NCBI GenBank assembly: GCA_022736555.1
Contig: DZCW01000007.1
Coordinates: 1 to 39,501 of the forward strand
DNA: 39,501 nucleotides
Reading direction: 5' to 3'
Origin: Candidatus Saccharimonas sp.
Lineage (GTDB): Bacteria; Patescibacteriota; Saccharimonadia; Saccharimonadales; Saccharimonadaceae
Below the pieces are notes generated by a model that saw nothing but the letters and a program-made list of their open reading frames with translations, searched no databases and had not been told where the DNA came from. Within the stretch, counting starts at the first letter, position 1. Each line of letters opens with the position of its first letter. Shown here piece after piece: positions 1 to 8,123 of this stretch. The position numbers and the translations under genes were made by a program.

Positions 1-1633
1 GGGCTATTACCATTTTGGTTATGCGCCATTCGGTGGATTTACTCTTAGTATGGGTACGATAAAGGTTATAGAAACCAGGATCGGCAGACTGGGTATATGA
101 TAAGCTACCGACCGTTGGCACCATAGTAGCCATTGATGCCCCAGGTTCGAGTCTAGCGAAGAAATCATTAATACTAGAATTTAATATATAGTCATAACAT
201 GGGCCAAAAGAAGTACCAGACCATGAATTAGGTCCACCATAATTAATAGTCGTGTAGTCATATTTGGACGTGCCGTCATACCTATGCGGGCCGTTAGATG
301 TCGTGATCCATTGTTTAGGACTATACGACTTCCATCCATACTTAGGGGCTACTATTGGTGGGCCAGCACTACCAGGAGAAGTTTGACCCCAATATAGACT
401 TTCATAACCACTAGTAAAGTGATCAGAATAACTTGTTATATGGTTACTTGTCTCTGTAAAGGTTACCGTATATGAATCGCCCGTGGTATGGGTGGCGGTT
501 GGATTGTACTCGGTATGGCTCGAAACATTCGATAATACCGTATTAGTAGCGCCACTATATGTATTATAAGTAGTCGCATTAATAGGAATGGTTCTAGCAG
601 AGATAGCCGGATAGCTAGAGGGGTTATTAGTACTAGCAGAGACCGCAGGATACGTTTTTGGATCTGCTGAGATATTTGCAATCGGTCTGCATGCATTTGG
701 GGCAGGCGCACTAATGCTTACACAAGCACCAGCCGATTCTCGGTACACCCTATTGGTAGACCACCCGGGGTTGACATAGGCTGCGCCACAAAGTTGCCTA
801 CCAGCATCACCCGCTTGGACCGTATAACTCTTAGTGAATGTAGCGCCTTGACCAACTCCAGTGCCCGAACCAAGTGTCCCTTGCTGACCAGATGAGGTAT
901 TTGAACCACCAGTGTTTCTCCAACCGTAAGCCACCGACGTATTAATAGCGGAGCCACCTACGCCCACGCTATAAGTCCAAGTAACACTATCGCCTACGTT
1001 AGCAGTGCCACGACTCACGGAGGCTGACGGGACAACCTCCCATTGGGTAATTATTGGACCAACCGTAGGCCCTACTGGATTACCACAGTTTGATTTCAAC
1101 TGATAAACTGGTGTACCGCTACCCTTGTCATAAAAGACCAGAGCATCATGTGCCCCTGATCCGTAAATAAAATATTCATCCAAACCAGATCCAGAACCAC
1201 AACCAGAGTTAGAATAGCAACCAGAGTTGTAATCAAAAGTAGCGCCAGATACCCACCTTATACCTAGATTAGAATTATTGACGTGCGCTTTCCATGAATT
1301 AACATTCAAAGAGCCGGTCCTGTTCATCATCGTCAACATTATGAATCGTGCACCTAATGAATTTTGAGAAGACGTACAACCACCATTATAGTAAGACATG
1401 ATACGATTTATGAAAGTCGTCTTATCCTCCATACTGCTATTAAACGGATCACCACAATTCTTAGTAAGCACCGGGTCGACACTGTCATTATTGATAGTCA
1501 GCCCATCAAAATATCCCTTACGAAACGAAGCCCCACCAGGCAAAGCGTGTGTTGCCGTCGCCGGGGCTACAACACCAATAATAACCGCAACGACAAGACC
1601 GAAGAGCACCGATATTAAGGACGTCTTTTTCAC
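1..1633 (-). CDS. Secreted Ig-like surface protein, 3' end outside window
   Basis: The frame is open without a stop from a GTG at 1631-1633 to the left edge, giving at least 544 residues; the C terminus is missing. The product starts with a signal peptide: MKKTS, a hydrophobic core at about residues 6-23, and possible cleavage after A27 or A30 (ATA, THA). Residues about 195-305 look like an Ig/PKD-type beta domain, with a GDSVTWTYSV motif. The rest is rich in Ser, Thr, Tyr, Gly and Asn with scattered cysteines, as in exported adhesin-like proteins. The GTG overlaps the TGA of the upstream TPR-like gene (GTGA), and AGAGGA lies about 7 bases before it, so translation is probably coupled. The exact role is unknown; a cell-surface or host-contact protein is inferred. 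I checked the frame by reading every codon. Confidence 0.85.
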   Translation of the reverse strand, partial: MKKTSLISVLFGLVVAVIIGVVAPATATHALPGGASFRKGYFDGLTINNDSVDPVLTKNCGDPFNSSMEDKTTFINRIMSYYNGGCTSSQNSLGARFIMLTMMNRTGSLNVNSWKAHVNNSNLGIRWVSGATFDYNSGCYSNSGCGSGSGLDEYFIYGSGAHDALVFYDKGSGTPVYQLKSNCGNPVGPTVGPIITQWEVVPSASVSRGTANVGDSVTWTYSVGVGGSAINTSVAYGWRNTGGSNTSSGQQGTLGSGTGVGQGATFTKSYTVQAGDAGRQLCGAAYVNPGWSTNRVYRESAGACVSISAPAPNACRPIANISADPKTYPAVSASTNNPSSYPAISARTIPINATTYNTYSGATNTVLSNVSSHTEYNPTATHTTGDSYTVTFTETSNHITSYSDHFTSGYESLYWGQTSPGSAGPPIVAPKYGWKSYSPKQWITTSNGPHRYDGTSKYDYTTINYGGPNSWSGTSFGPCYDYILNSSINDFFARLEPGASMATMVPTVGSLSYTQSADPGFYNLYRTHTKSKSTEWRITKMVIA

Positions 1634-2169
1634 TTCTGATCCTCTAATTTACTAATTTTACCTTGGAGTTCTTGTATATCTAATTTATCCATACCAGAGG
1701 TACCTGTAATTCGACTAACGGAGAGTTTATATTTTGCAATGGCATCTGCTTTATCGTCTTTCTTAACTGCCGCATCTGCCATCATCTGGGCGCTGTATCT
1801 ATCCGGCCTAAGTTCTTCGGCTTTTTTAGCAAAGTTATAAGCATCGACATAGTTACCCGAGTTAAGCGCGATAGAAGACTTTTGGATATATGCCCAAGCC
1901 TTTGCACCGGGGTCGGTCGTACTATTAATTGATTTATCCAGAGCTGCTTGCCCATCTGCATACTTGCCAGTTACTATACTCTCAACTGTTCCACTAGAGT
2001 TGGCTTTGTCTGTATCCTGAGTACTAGAATTATTATTTAGATACCACCAAATACCCATACCAACACCAATTAGCAACACAAAAACAACTATAATAATTAA
2101 ACGCTTTTTTCGAGATATATATATATGCGCTCTCGGTTTAGGATCTTGAATATTTATGATATTACTCAC
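1630..2169 (-). CDS. Membrane-anchored TPR-like protein
   Basis: 179 residues starting at GTG (2167-2169). A short basic N terminus ending in SRKKR precedes one transmembrane segment at about residues 23-43, with several Trp/Tyr at its outer edge. A Ser/Thr/Asn-rich linker follows, then a helical region (about 70-170) with a TPR-like pattern, for example ALNSGNYVDAYNFAKKAEEL. The predicted topology is cytoplasmic N terminus and outward-facing TPR domain. It is the first gene of a two-gene unit with the secreted Ig-like protein, overlapping it by 4 bases, so a role in export, folding or anchoring of that protein is plausible but inferred. It has a normal Shine-Dalgarno site (AAGGGG). No specific family name is recognised. 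Confidence 0.8.
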   Translation of the reverse strand: MSNIINIQDPKPRAHIYISRKKRLIIIVVFVLLIGVGMGIWWYLNNNSSTQDTDKANSSGTVESIVTGKYADGQAALDKSINSTTDPGAKAWAYIQKSSIALNSGNYVDAYNFAKKAEELRPDRYSAQMMADAAVKKDDKADAIAKYKLSVSRITGTSGMDKLDIQELQGKISKLEDQK

Positions 2170-2177
2170 AACTAATA

Positions 2178-2203
2178 CCCCTTATGTTTGGCTTCATTAT
2201 AAT
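2178..2203 (-). promoter_or_regulatory. Promoter and RBS of the TPR/surface-protein unit
   Basis: On the minus strand a TATAAT box lies at 2201-2196, predicting a start near 2189. AAGGGG (2183-2178) sits 8 bases before the GTG start. No good -35 box is seen. Unlike many other first genes here, this one has a short leader with a Shine-Dalgarno site. Confidence 0.55.
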
Positions 2204-2260
2204 AATAGCACACCACATAAAACATAGTGATACCAGATACTCGTATTTTTTAATTACCTC

Positions 2261-2277
2261 TGTTAGAATATAGTTAT
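2261..2277 (+). promoter_or_regulatory. Extended -10 promoter of ychF, near-leaderless
   Basis: TGTTAGAAT (2261-2269) is an extended -10 box. Counting 7 bases from its last T puts the start of transcription near 2276, two bases before the ATG at 2278. No Shine-Dalgarno site is present between box and ATG. No convincing -35 box is seen. Confidence 0.55.
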
Positions 2278-3360
2278 ATGAGCCTATCAATCGGAATCGT
2301 CGGTCTACCAAACGTTGGAAAATCAACTTTATTCAATGCCCTGACAAATAATGATATTTTGGCGGCTAATTACCCATTTGCCACCATCGAACCAAATACC
2401 GGTATAGTCCCCGTCCCAGATGACCGACTAAATAAACTAGCAGCGCTATATAGCACGAAAAAAATAATACCAGCCACCGTTACTTTCGTAGATATCGCTG
2501 GCCTAGTAGCGGGCGCCAGTCAAGGCGAGGGTTTAGGTAATAAATTCCTAGCCAACATCCGTCAATGTGATGCGATTATACATATCGTTCGAGCCTTTCA
2601 CGACGATAACGTCATCCATGTATCCGAAAAAATCAATCCACGTGATGATATAGACATTATCAACACCGAATTGATCCTGGCCGACATTCAAACCATCGAA
2701 ACTCGCCTACCCAAAGTCATAAAAGATTCCAAAGCCCAGCCAAAGTTAAAAACCACCATCGACTATTTGAATGAATTACTAGATAAATTAAAGTCCGGCA
2801 CTCTGTTATCTGAAATTAAAAATCTAGATCTAGAGCTAGTCGCCGACTTACACTTACTGACGGCTAAGCCCGTGATTTACGCCTTTAACGTCGACGAGGA
2901 AACACTAACTAGCGAAGACAAAAAAACATCACTCGCTCAATTAGTATCACCAGCCCGAGCAATTTTTGTATGCGCCAAATTAGAGGATGAGATCAAAGGT
3001 TTAACGCCCGAAGATGCCACTGAACTACTGGAAAGTTACGGGGTTAAAGAAACCGGGTTATTACAACTAGTCCATGCTGCCTACGACATTTTGGGATTAC
3101 AGAGTTATCTAACTGCTGGGACTGACGAAGTTCGAGCCTGGACAATCAAAAAAGGCTCGACCGCTCCACAAGCCGCCGGTGTTATACATACTGATTTTGA
3201 ACGAGGCTTTATCGCCGCCCAAGTCGTTGATTACGATGATTTGATAAATGCTGGTTCAGAGGTCGTCGCCAAAAGCGCCGGCAAAATGCGCACCGAAGGC
3301 CGCGATTACGTTATGCGCCCCGGTGATATTGTCGAATTCCGATTTAACGTTAGTAAATAG
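2278..3360 (+). CDS. ychF: Ribosome-binding GTPase/ATPase YchF (Obg family)
   Basis: 360 residues, the usual length for YchF/OLA1. G1 (GLPNVGKS) is near the N terminus; G3 is DIAGLV, followed by the family-typical GASQGEGLGNKFLANI stretch; the G4 position reads NVDE, the NxxE form that gives YchF a preference for ATP. A helical insert occupies about residues 130-200, and the C-terminal TGS domain (about 275-360) ends in GDIVEFRFNV. YchF binds the ribosome and is linked to translation and stress control. It is a single-gene plus-strand unit with a near-leaderless promoter, ending 4 bases from the convergent tlyA with no obvious terminator between them. Confidence 0.97.
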   Translation: MSLSIGIVGLPNVGKSTLFNALTNNDILAANYPFATIEPNTGIVPVPDDRLNKLAALYSTKKIIPATVTFVDIAGLVAGASQGEGLGNKFLANIRQCDAIIHIVRAFHDDNVIHVSEKINPRDDIDIINTELILADIQTIETRLPKVIKDSKAQPKLKTTIDYLNELLDKLKSGTLLSEIKNLDLELVADLHLLTAKPVIYAFNVDEETLTSEDKKTSLAQLVSPARAIFVCAKLEDEIKGLTPEDATELLESYGVKETGLLQLVHAAYDILGLQSYLTAGTDEVRAWTIKKGSTAPQAAGVIHTDFERGFIAAQVVDYDDLINAGSEVVAKSAGKMRTEGRDYVMRPGDIVEFRFNVSK

Positions 3361-3364
3361 ATTA

Positions 3365-4087
3365 TTATTTAATCGGTTTTAATAGATAAAATCGTTCTTG
3401 ATTGCCCTTGGCACCGGCGACATCACTATCACGTTTACTGACCACAACAAATAAATCACGCGCCCATATCTCAAAATCTCTTAGGATTTGACGGCGCATA
3501 GCATCATTTTTAATAATTCCTTTATTAGTCTGGTCGCGGCCGGCTTCGAACTGCGGCTTAACCATAGCTACGATTTGCGTGTTATTATCAGACAAATGAT
3601 CATGAATATGAGGCAATATTTGACGTAGACTAATAAATGATACGTCAATTACAATAATATCTGGCAAAACCTTGGTGTAAAAATCACGGATATCGGTTTT
3701 TTCGTGTAGTTCGATTCGCTTATCACTGCGCAGACTAGGATGTAGCTGATCAGTCCCAACATCAACCGCCAAAACCTTTTTGGCGCCATGGCGTAGGGCG
3801 TAATCAGTAAAACCGCCAGTACTACTGCCGACATCTAACACTAATTTATCCCTAAAATCCAAGTTCAAAACATCAGTCACCGATGCTAGCTTCAAGCCAG
3901 CCCGACTGACATATCTTTCATCGGCCGTTAATTTAATATCACTATTAGGGTTAACGAAACAGCCAGACTTGGTTATAACCTTGCCATCGACAGTAACTTT
4001 GCCAAGCTTAATCCAGCTCTCGGCCTGAGAACGGCTCGTCGCTAACCCGCTACTCGCGAGTATTACATCAAGCCGTTGTTTTGTCAT
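3365..4087 (-). CDS. tlyA: TlyA-type rRNA 2'-O-methyltransferase
   Basis: 240 residues. An S4 RNA-binding domain covers about residues 1-60 (RLDVILASSGLATSRSQA), followed by an FtsJ/RrmJ-like Rossmann methyltransferase with the SAM-binding motif LDVGSSTGGFTDYAL (about 86-100) and DVGTDQLH. Family members 2'-O-methylate cytidines in 16S and/or 23S rRNA; some are described as haemolysins, but the fold is that of an rRNA methylase. It is the last gene of the rpsF-ssb-rpsR-efp-tlyA series, 9 bases after efp, which fits a ribosome-related job. Which rRNA site it modifies cannot be told from sequence alone. Confidence 0.93.
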   Translation of the reverse strand: MTKQRLDVILASSGLATSRSQAESWIKLGKVTVDGKVITKSGCFVNPNSDIKLTADERYVSRAGLKLASVTDVLNLDFRDKLVLDVGSSTGGFTDYALRHGAKKVLAVDVGTDQLHPSLRSDKRIELHEKTDIRDFYTKVLPDIIVIDVSFISLRQILPHIHDHLSDNNTQIVAMVKPQFEAGRDQTNKGIIKNDAMRRQILRDFEIWARDLFVVVSKRDSDVAGAKGNQERFYLLKPIK

Positions 4088-4096
4088 GAGATTTAG

Positions 4097-4663
4097 CTAA
4101 CCTTTTTTACGTTCACGGTAAACGCCGGTTGCAGTATCAACCGATATAACGTCGCCCGTTTTGATAAACGATGGGACTTTAACTACTAACCCCGTTTCCA
4201 AAGTTGCATCTTTTAGAACGCTACTGGTAGTATCGCCCTTGGTAATACTTTCAGTATAAGTCACTTCTAGATAAACATTTTTAGATAGTTCAACATTAAT
4301 AACATTATCGTTGAATGATTGAAGAGTTAAATCGTCGCCTTCTTTTAGATAGCTAGCGGCATCTTCGACAATGTCAGCTGGCAACTCAAATTGCTCAAAC
4401 GTCTCGGGATCCATAAAGTAAAATTTCGAACCATCATTATACAGATACTGTACGGTTTGATTAGAAACTTCAGCCGAATCAATCTTTTCCTGACCTTTGA
4501 AAGTTTTCGGTATAACACTACCGTCAATCAGGTTCTTAACCTTGACGTTAACGATGCTACCACCACGACCTACAACTTTTTGATTATATTCAAGTACCCT
4601 AAAAGGTTTGCCATCTAGCTGGATGACAACTCCTTTTCTTAATTCAGTTGGTTGATATGACAT
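4097..4663 (-). CDS. efp: Translation elongation factor P (Arg at the loop tip)
   Basis: 188 residues, full length for EF-P, with the KOW-like N-terminal domain and two OB domains (C-terminal motif about SVDTATGVYRERKKG). EF-P relieves ribosome stalling at polyproline. The loop that enters the peptidyl-transferase centre reads VVGRGGS, so Arg33 occupies the position of the modified Lys34 of E. coli EF-P. Arg there is typical of EF-P rhamnosylated by EarP, but no earP is in this window. The start lies 3 bases after the rpsR stop, so it belongs to the rpsF operon. Confidence 0.95.
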   Translation of the reverse strand: MSYQPTELRKGVVIQLDGKPFRVLEYNQKVVGRGGSIVNVKVKNLIDGSVIPKTFKGQEKIDSAEVSNQTVQYLYNDGSKFYFMDPETFEQFELPADIVEDAASYLKEGDDLTLQSFNDNVINVELSKNVYLEVTYTESITKGDTTSSVLKDATLETGLVVKVPSFIKTGDVISVDTATGVYRERKKG

Positions 4664-4666
4664 ATA

Positions 4667-4870
4667 TTAGCCCTGAGCTACGAATGGTAGCAACGCTAGA
4701 TGACGAGCACGTTTAATAGCAACTGATAGTTGGCGTTGCTGTTTAGCACTGAGACCAGTTTTACCAATTTGTTTAATTTGGCCGTAAATATCGACAAAAC
4801 GTTGCAGAGTTTTGACGTCTTTGTAGTCAAAATATACAGGCATGTCTTTTTTGAATCGTTTAATTATCAT
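4667..4870 (-). CDS. rpsR: 30S ribosomal protein bS18
   Basis: 67 residues, a little shorter than most bS18. The core is intact: [13 protein letters not shown], then a TG turn, then the signature [12 protein letters not shown] at the C terminus. It pairs with bS6 on the 30S platform. Its place behind rpsF and ssb is the widespread bacterial rpsF-ssb-rpsR order. GGAG lies just ahead of the ATG. Confidence 0.97.
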   Translation of the reverse strand: MIIKRFKKDMPVYFDYKDVKTLQRFVDIYGQIKQIGKTGLSAKQQRQLSVAIKRARHLALLPFVAQG

Positions 4871-4888
4871 AAATTTTCTCCATTTTTC

Positions 4889-5329
4889 CTAGAAAGGAAT
4901 TTCACTTAAATCAATAGGTTTATCGTCAATATCTTCGATGATAACATCATCGGTTTTTTTACTAGTGCTGCTTTGGCTAGCTGCTGGTCTGCTGGCACCG
5001 GCGCTATCGCTTGGTCCATCCAGGAAGGTTACATCAGTAGCAACTACCTCGATACGACTTTGTTTTTTACCAGTTTCCTTGTCATCCCAACTGTCTTGGC
5101 GCAAACGTCCCTGAACTAATACGCGGCGGCCTTTGGCAAGATACTGCACAACTAGCTCGCCTAGTTTTTCCCAAGCCGTTACGTTAAAAAAGTCAGCCGT
5201 GTCATCTTGTGAAGCGCGATCAACTGCAATGCCGAAACTAGCAATAGTCTTACCGGTACTAGTCGTGCGCTGCTCGGGATCACGGGTCAAACGACCCATT
5301 AGGATAACTTGGTTAATGCTTTTTGCCAT
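4889..5329 (-). CDS. ssb: Single-stranded DNA-binding protein
   Basis: 146 residues. The N-terminal OB fold (about 1-105) starts INQVILMGRLTRDPEQR and includes FNVTAWEKLGE. A Ser/Ala-rich flexible linker follows, then an acidic tail ending DLSEIPF, equivalent to the DDDIPF tip through which SSB recruits replication and repair proteins. It sits 5 bases after rpsF; its Shine-Dalgarno (GAGGAG) is formed by the last glutamate codons of rpsF, so the two are tightly coupled. Confidence 0.97.
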   Translation of the reverse strand: MAKSINQVILMGRLTRDPEQRTTSTGKTIASFGIAVDRASQDDTADFFNVTAWEKLGELVVQYLAKGRRVLVQGRLRQDSWDDKETGKKQSRIEVVATDVTFLDGPSDSAGASRPAASQSSTSKKTDDVIIEDIDDKPIDLSEIPF

Positions 5330-5334
5330 GAGTT

Positions 5335-5685
5335 CTACTCCTCTTCTGTTGCATCGCTTTTGGATGCATTTAGTTTTGCATCTTCGAGAGCCTTACGACC
5401 CTTTTGGTCAACAACAACGAGTAAGTAACGTAACACTTCGTCGGTAATATTAAGCGTATTGCTAATTTTTAATGGTGCATCAGATGGCAATGAGATGTCA
5501 AAATAAACATACACTGCAAAATTTTCGTTTTTGATGCGATATGCTAGGCGTTTTTTGCCCCAGTTATCTTCTTTGGTGATTGTACCGCCGGCGGTCGTAA
5601 TAATATTACGAACTTTCGCAAGTGGTGTCTCTAGGTCGACCTCTAGGTCGGGGTGAATTAGAACGGTTAGTTCATATTCTTTCAT
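5335..5685 (-). CDS. rpsF: 30S ribosomal protein bS6
   Basis: 116 residues with the bS6 ferredoxin-like fold: start MKEYELTVLIHPDLE, central WGKKRLAYRI and NFAVYVYFDI, and an acidic tail ending EEE, as in many bS6 proteins. It is the first gene of rpsF-ssb-rpsR-efp-tlyA, preceded by a strong GAGGAGG and a leader of about 72 nucleotides. Confidence 0.97.
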   Translation of the reverse strand: MKEYELTVLIHPDLEVDLETPLAKVRNIITTAGGTITKEDNWGKKRLAYRIKNENFAVYVYFDISLPSDAPLKISNTLNITDEVLRYLLVVVDQKGRKALEDAKLNASKSDATEEE

Positions 5686-5775
5686 TAGATTTCCTCCTCT
5701 GGAATCCTTATGGATGCTTATATCTTTTATAATTAAGTATAAGCCGAGTTATTAACAGCTTAGATTATAGCAAAA
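5686..5775 (-). promoter_or_regulatory. rpsF promoter and structured leader
   Basis: On the minus strand TTTTGCTATAAT (5775-5764) contains an extended -10 box; transcription would start near 5757. The leader can form a hairpin from GCTTATA and TATAAGC (5744-5738 with 5722-5716), then a small ATCC/GGAT hairpin (5715-5704), directly before the Shine-Dalgarno (minus strand of 5693-5699). rpsF leaders in many bacteria bind the S6:S18 complex; I do not see the CCG element expected for that motif, so autoregulation is only a possibility. Confidence 0.5.
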
Positions 5776-5789
5776 CACTGTGGAAAAGT

Positions 5790-8039
5790 CTAGATCTCGT
5801 CGCTATCGTCGCTTGAGCCAAGACTATCGAAACTGCTAATTAAAACTTCACGCGGTCTAGCACCGTCAGCTGGCCCGATAATGCCCTGGTCTTCCATGTT
5901 CTCAATCAATCTGGCAGCCCTAGCGTAGCCGACACGTAAACGTCGTTGTAACAGACTGGCACTGGCTTTGCCGCTATCAATCACTACCCTAACTGCATCT
6001 TTGAATAAATCATCGTCATTATTACTATCAAAGTCCATCACTACCCCGCCCTTGCCATTCAAATGAACTGGCTGGCTAACAACTTCGTCGTTATATTGTG
6101 GCGGCGACTGCATACGTAGATAATCAGTAATCTTGTGGACTTCTTCGTCGGTTACCCATGCACCCTGAACACGCTTTGGTTTACTCATGCTAGTAGTTAG
6201 CAATAACATATCACCACTACCTAGTAGTTTCTCGGCACCAATTTGGTCAAGAATAATACGACTTTCAATCTGTGAAGCGACCGTAAACGCAATACGCGCT
6301 GGGATATTGGCTTTGATTAGACCAGTGATGACGTCAACACGTGGGCTCTGAGTAGCCAGCACTAGATGGATACCAACAGCACGAGCTTTTTGTGCTAAAC
6401 GTACAATCAAAGCCTCGACGTCTTTGGCGGCGACCATCATCAAATCGGCCAACTCATCGATCACGATCACAATATATGGCATAGCGCCGTTTTCATGTTC
6501 CTGTGGAATACCGGCTTCGTCAGCTACGGTAATCTTTTTACCCGACGAGGCAACTAATTGATTATAAGTCTTGATATCTTTGACTTTATGTTCAGCTAGT
6601 AAAGTATAACGCCGTTGCATCTCGTTGACCGCCCACTTTAGAGCGCTAATTGTTTTATCTGGTTCAGTAATAACTGGCGTCAACAGATGTGGAATATCAT
6701 TATATGGTGCCATCTCAACTTGCTTTGGATCAACCAAAATAACTTTCATATCGCTCGGACTGTTGTGATACAACAGGCTGGTTAACAAGGTGTTGATCAT
6801 AACTGACTTACCAGAACCAGTTTGACCAGCGATCAAAAGGTGTGGCATTTTATTGAGCTCGCCAACTGTTACTTCACCCGATATATCCTTACCGATTGCA
6901 AAGGATAATGGTTCGGTTTTCTTAGACCACTGACGGCTAGAAATAACCGAGAATAAACGCACATCAGCAGCTTTGCGGTTTGGCACTTCGATGCCGACGG
7001 CTTTTTGACCAGGAATCGGCGCTTCCATACGCAAACTCTGAGCAGCTAAATTAAGAGCAATGTTAGTTTCGAGCGCGGTAATACGTGTAAGTTTAACGCC
7101 ACTCGGTGGTCTGAGCGTGAACTGGGTTACGCGTGGGCCGATATTCGCCCCTTCCATTTCGACATCAATATCGAATTCACTCAAGGTGTTTTTGATTATC
7201 AAAGCATTCTGCTGAACATCGCCAGCATCGGCCGGAGATTGTTTTTTCTCGAGTAGATCAATACTTGGTGGTTGCCAGTTCGGATCGCTAACCGTAACTA
7301 GCGCCGCTTGTTCCTCGGCGACCTTATCGGTTACGATACTCCCCTTGATACTGGATAGTCTGGAATGTTTTTTATCAGCCGAGCCAGATTCCATGCTATC
7401 GAGCGTTGGTACGCTAGCATTTAACTTAAAATTACCAATTATATCGTTCGGGCTATCTATAATCGCAGCATTGCGCATCACCTTGACGTTCGCATCGTGC
7501 TCGGAAGTATCACGACGACTTAGTGACCATAATTTTTTGATAACCGTAAATGGCGAAACACGGGATATGAACAATAAAGTTATAGCCGTTAATAATACAT
7601 ATATAAATGCCGCAACGCTACTATTTACCAGCGCCAACATGCCCTTGTTAACAAAATCACCTATAAACCCACCAGTTGTCATGCCGTCTTTGTTTTGCAA
7701 TAAACCAAACAATGCAGCTAACCAAACAATTATCAAGGCCGTAGCTAGTTTCATAACCACTGGCAAACGGTTATCCTCTGCCCTGAATATTTCGATAGCT
7801 ACATATATAAATAGTGGCGGAATAATATATAGCGCGTAGCCAACGCTAGACAGAGTCGCATCATACAACCACTGTAATACTGGGCCACCAGCGTTAAACC
7901 ATGCAACTACGAATAGCAAGGAAATAGCAATTAAAACTACTGCCCAAATTTGCGGCCAAAAGCCACTAGGCAAATTATGCTGAGGTGCCGCCAATTTTGA
8001 CGACTTTTTTTTGTGTGAGTATTTTCTCTTTTTTGGCAT
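5790..8039 (-). CDS. ftsK: FtsK/SpoIIIE-type DNA translocase
   Basis: 749 residues, the compact Gram-positive/CPR size. A lysine-rich start (KKRKYSHKKKSSK) is followed by about four transmembrane segments (about residues 28-165), a short linker, and the hexameric motor: Walker A AGQTGSGKSVMI near 405, Walker B YIVIVIDELADL, and FtsK-type LVLATQSPRVDVITG. The C-terminal winged-helix gamma domain (about 675-735) reads ASLLQRRLRVGYARAARLI. It pumps DNA through the division septum. It follows RNase J in the same direction with an 84-base gap that carries its own promoters. Confidence 0.97.
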   Translation of the reverse strand: MPKKRKYSHKKKSSKLAAPQHNLPSGFWPQIWAVVLIAISLLFVVAWFNAGGPVLQWLYDATLSSVGYALYIIPPLFIYVAIEIFRAEDNRLPVVMKLATALIIVWLAALFGLLQNKDGMTTGGFIGDFVNKGMLALVNSSVAAFIYVLLTAITLLFISRVSPFTVIKKLWSLSRRDTSEHDANVKVMRNAAIIDSPNDIIGNFKLNASVPTLDSMESGSADKKHSRLSSIKGSIVTDKVAEEQAALVTVSDPNWQPPSIDLLEKKQSPADAGDVQQNALIIKNTLSEFDIDVEMEGANIGPRVTQFTLRPPSGVKLTRITALETNIALNLAAQSLRMEAPIPGQKAVGIEVPNRKAADVRLFSVISSRQWSKKTEPLSFAIGKDISGEVTVGELNKMPHLLIAGQTGSGKSVMINTLLTSLLYHNSPSDMKVILVDPKQVEMAPYNDIPHLLTPVITEPDKTISALKWAVNEMQRRYTLLAEHKVKDIKTYNQLVASSGKKITVADEAGIPQEHENGAMPYIVIVIDELADLMMVAAKDVEALIVRLAQKARAVGIHLVLATQSPRVDVITGLIKANIPARIAFTVASQIESRIILDQIGAEKLLGSGDMLLLTTSMSKPKRVQGAWVTDEEVHKITDYLRMQSPPQYNDEVVSQPVHLNGKGGVVMDFDSNNDDDLFKDAVRVVIDSGKASASLLQRRLRVGYARAARLIENMEDQGIIGPADGARPREVLISSFDSLGSSDDSDEI

Positions 8040-8095
8040 AACTTACTCTATTATAGGCGTTTTTGTTATTATTCTATAGATATATTATAGCAAAA
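8040..8095 (-). promoter_or_regulatory. Two candidate ftsK promoters
   Basis: Two TATAAT boxes lie on the minus strand. The distal one (8089-8084) is part of TTTTGCTATAAT (8095-8084) and gives a leader of about 38 bases without a Shine-Dalgarno. The proximal one (8055-8050) would start transcription near 8043, four bases before the ATG. The distal box overlaps a 7-bp stem (GCAAAAT/ATTTTGC) at the end of the RNase J transcript. Confidence 0.45.
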
Positions 8096-8123
8096 TTTAC
8101 TACATTTTGCAAGTAGCTTACGC

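Noticed and set aside
463-957. Two minus-strand frames of 82 and 79 residues inside the left-edge gene
   Set aside because: They are in other frames than the 544-codon open frame, which has a signal peptide and ribosome binding site.
1364-1655. Two overlapping plus-strand frames of 84-85 residues
   Set aside because: Antisense shadows of the secreted protein gene, with no ribosome binding site or promoter.
5716-5744. Hairpin GCTTATA/TATAAGC as a transcription terminator of ftsK
   Set aside because: It lies downstream of the rpsF promoter and lacks a T-run in the minus direction; a leader structure fits better.
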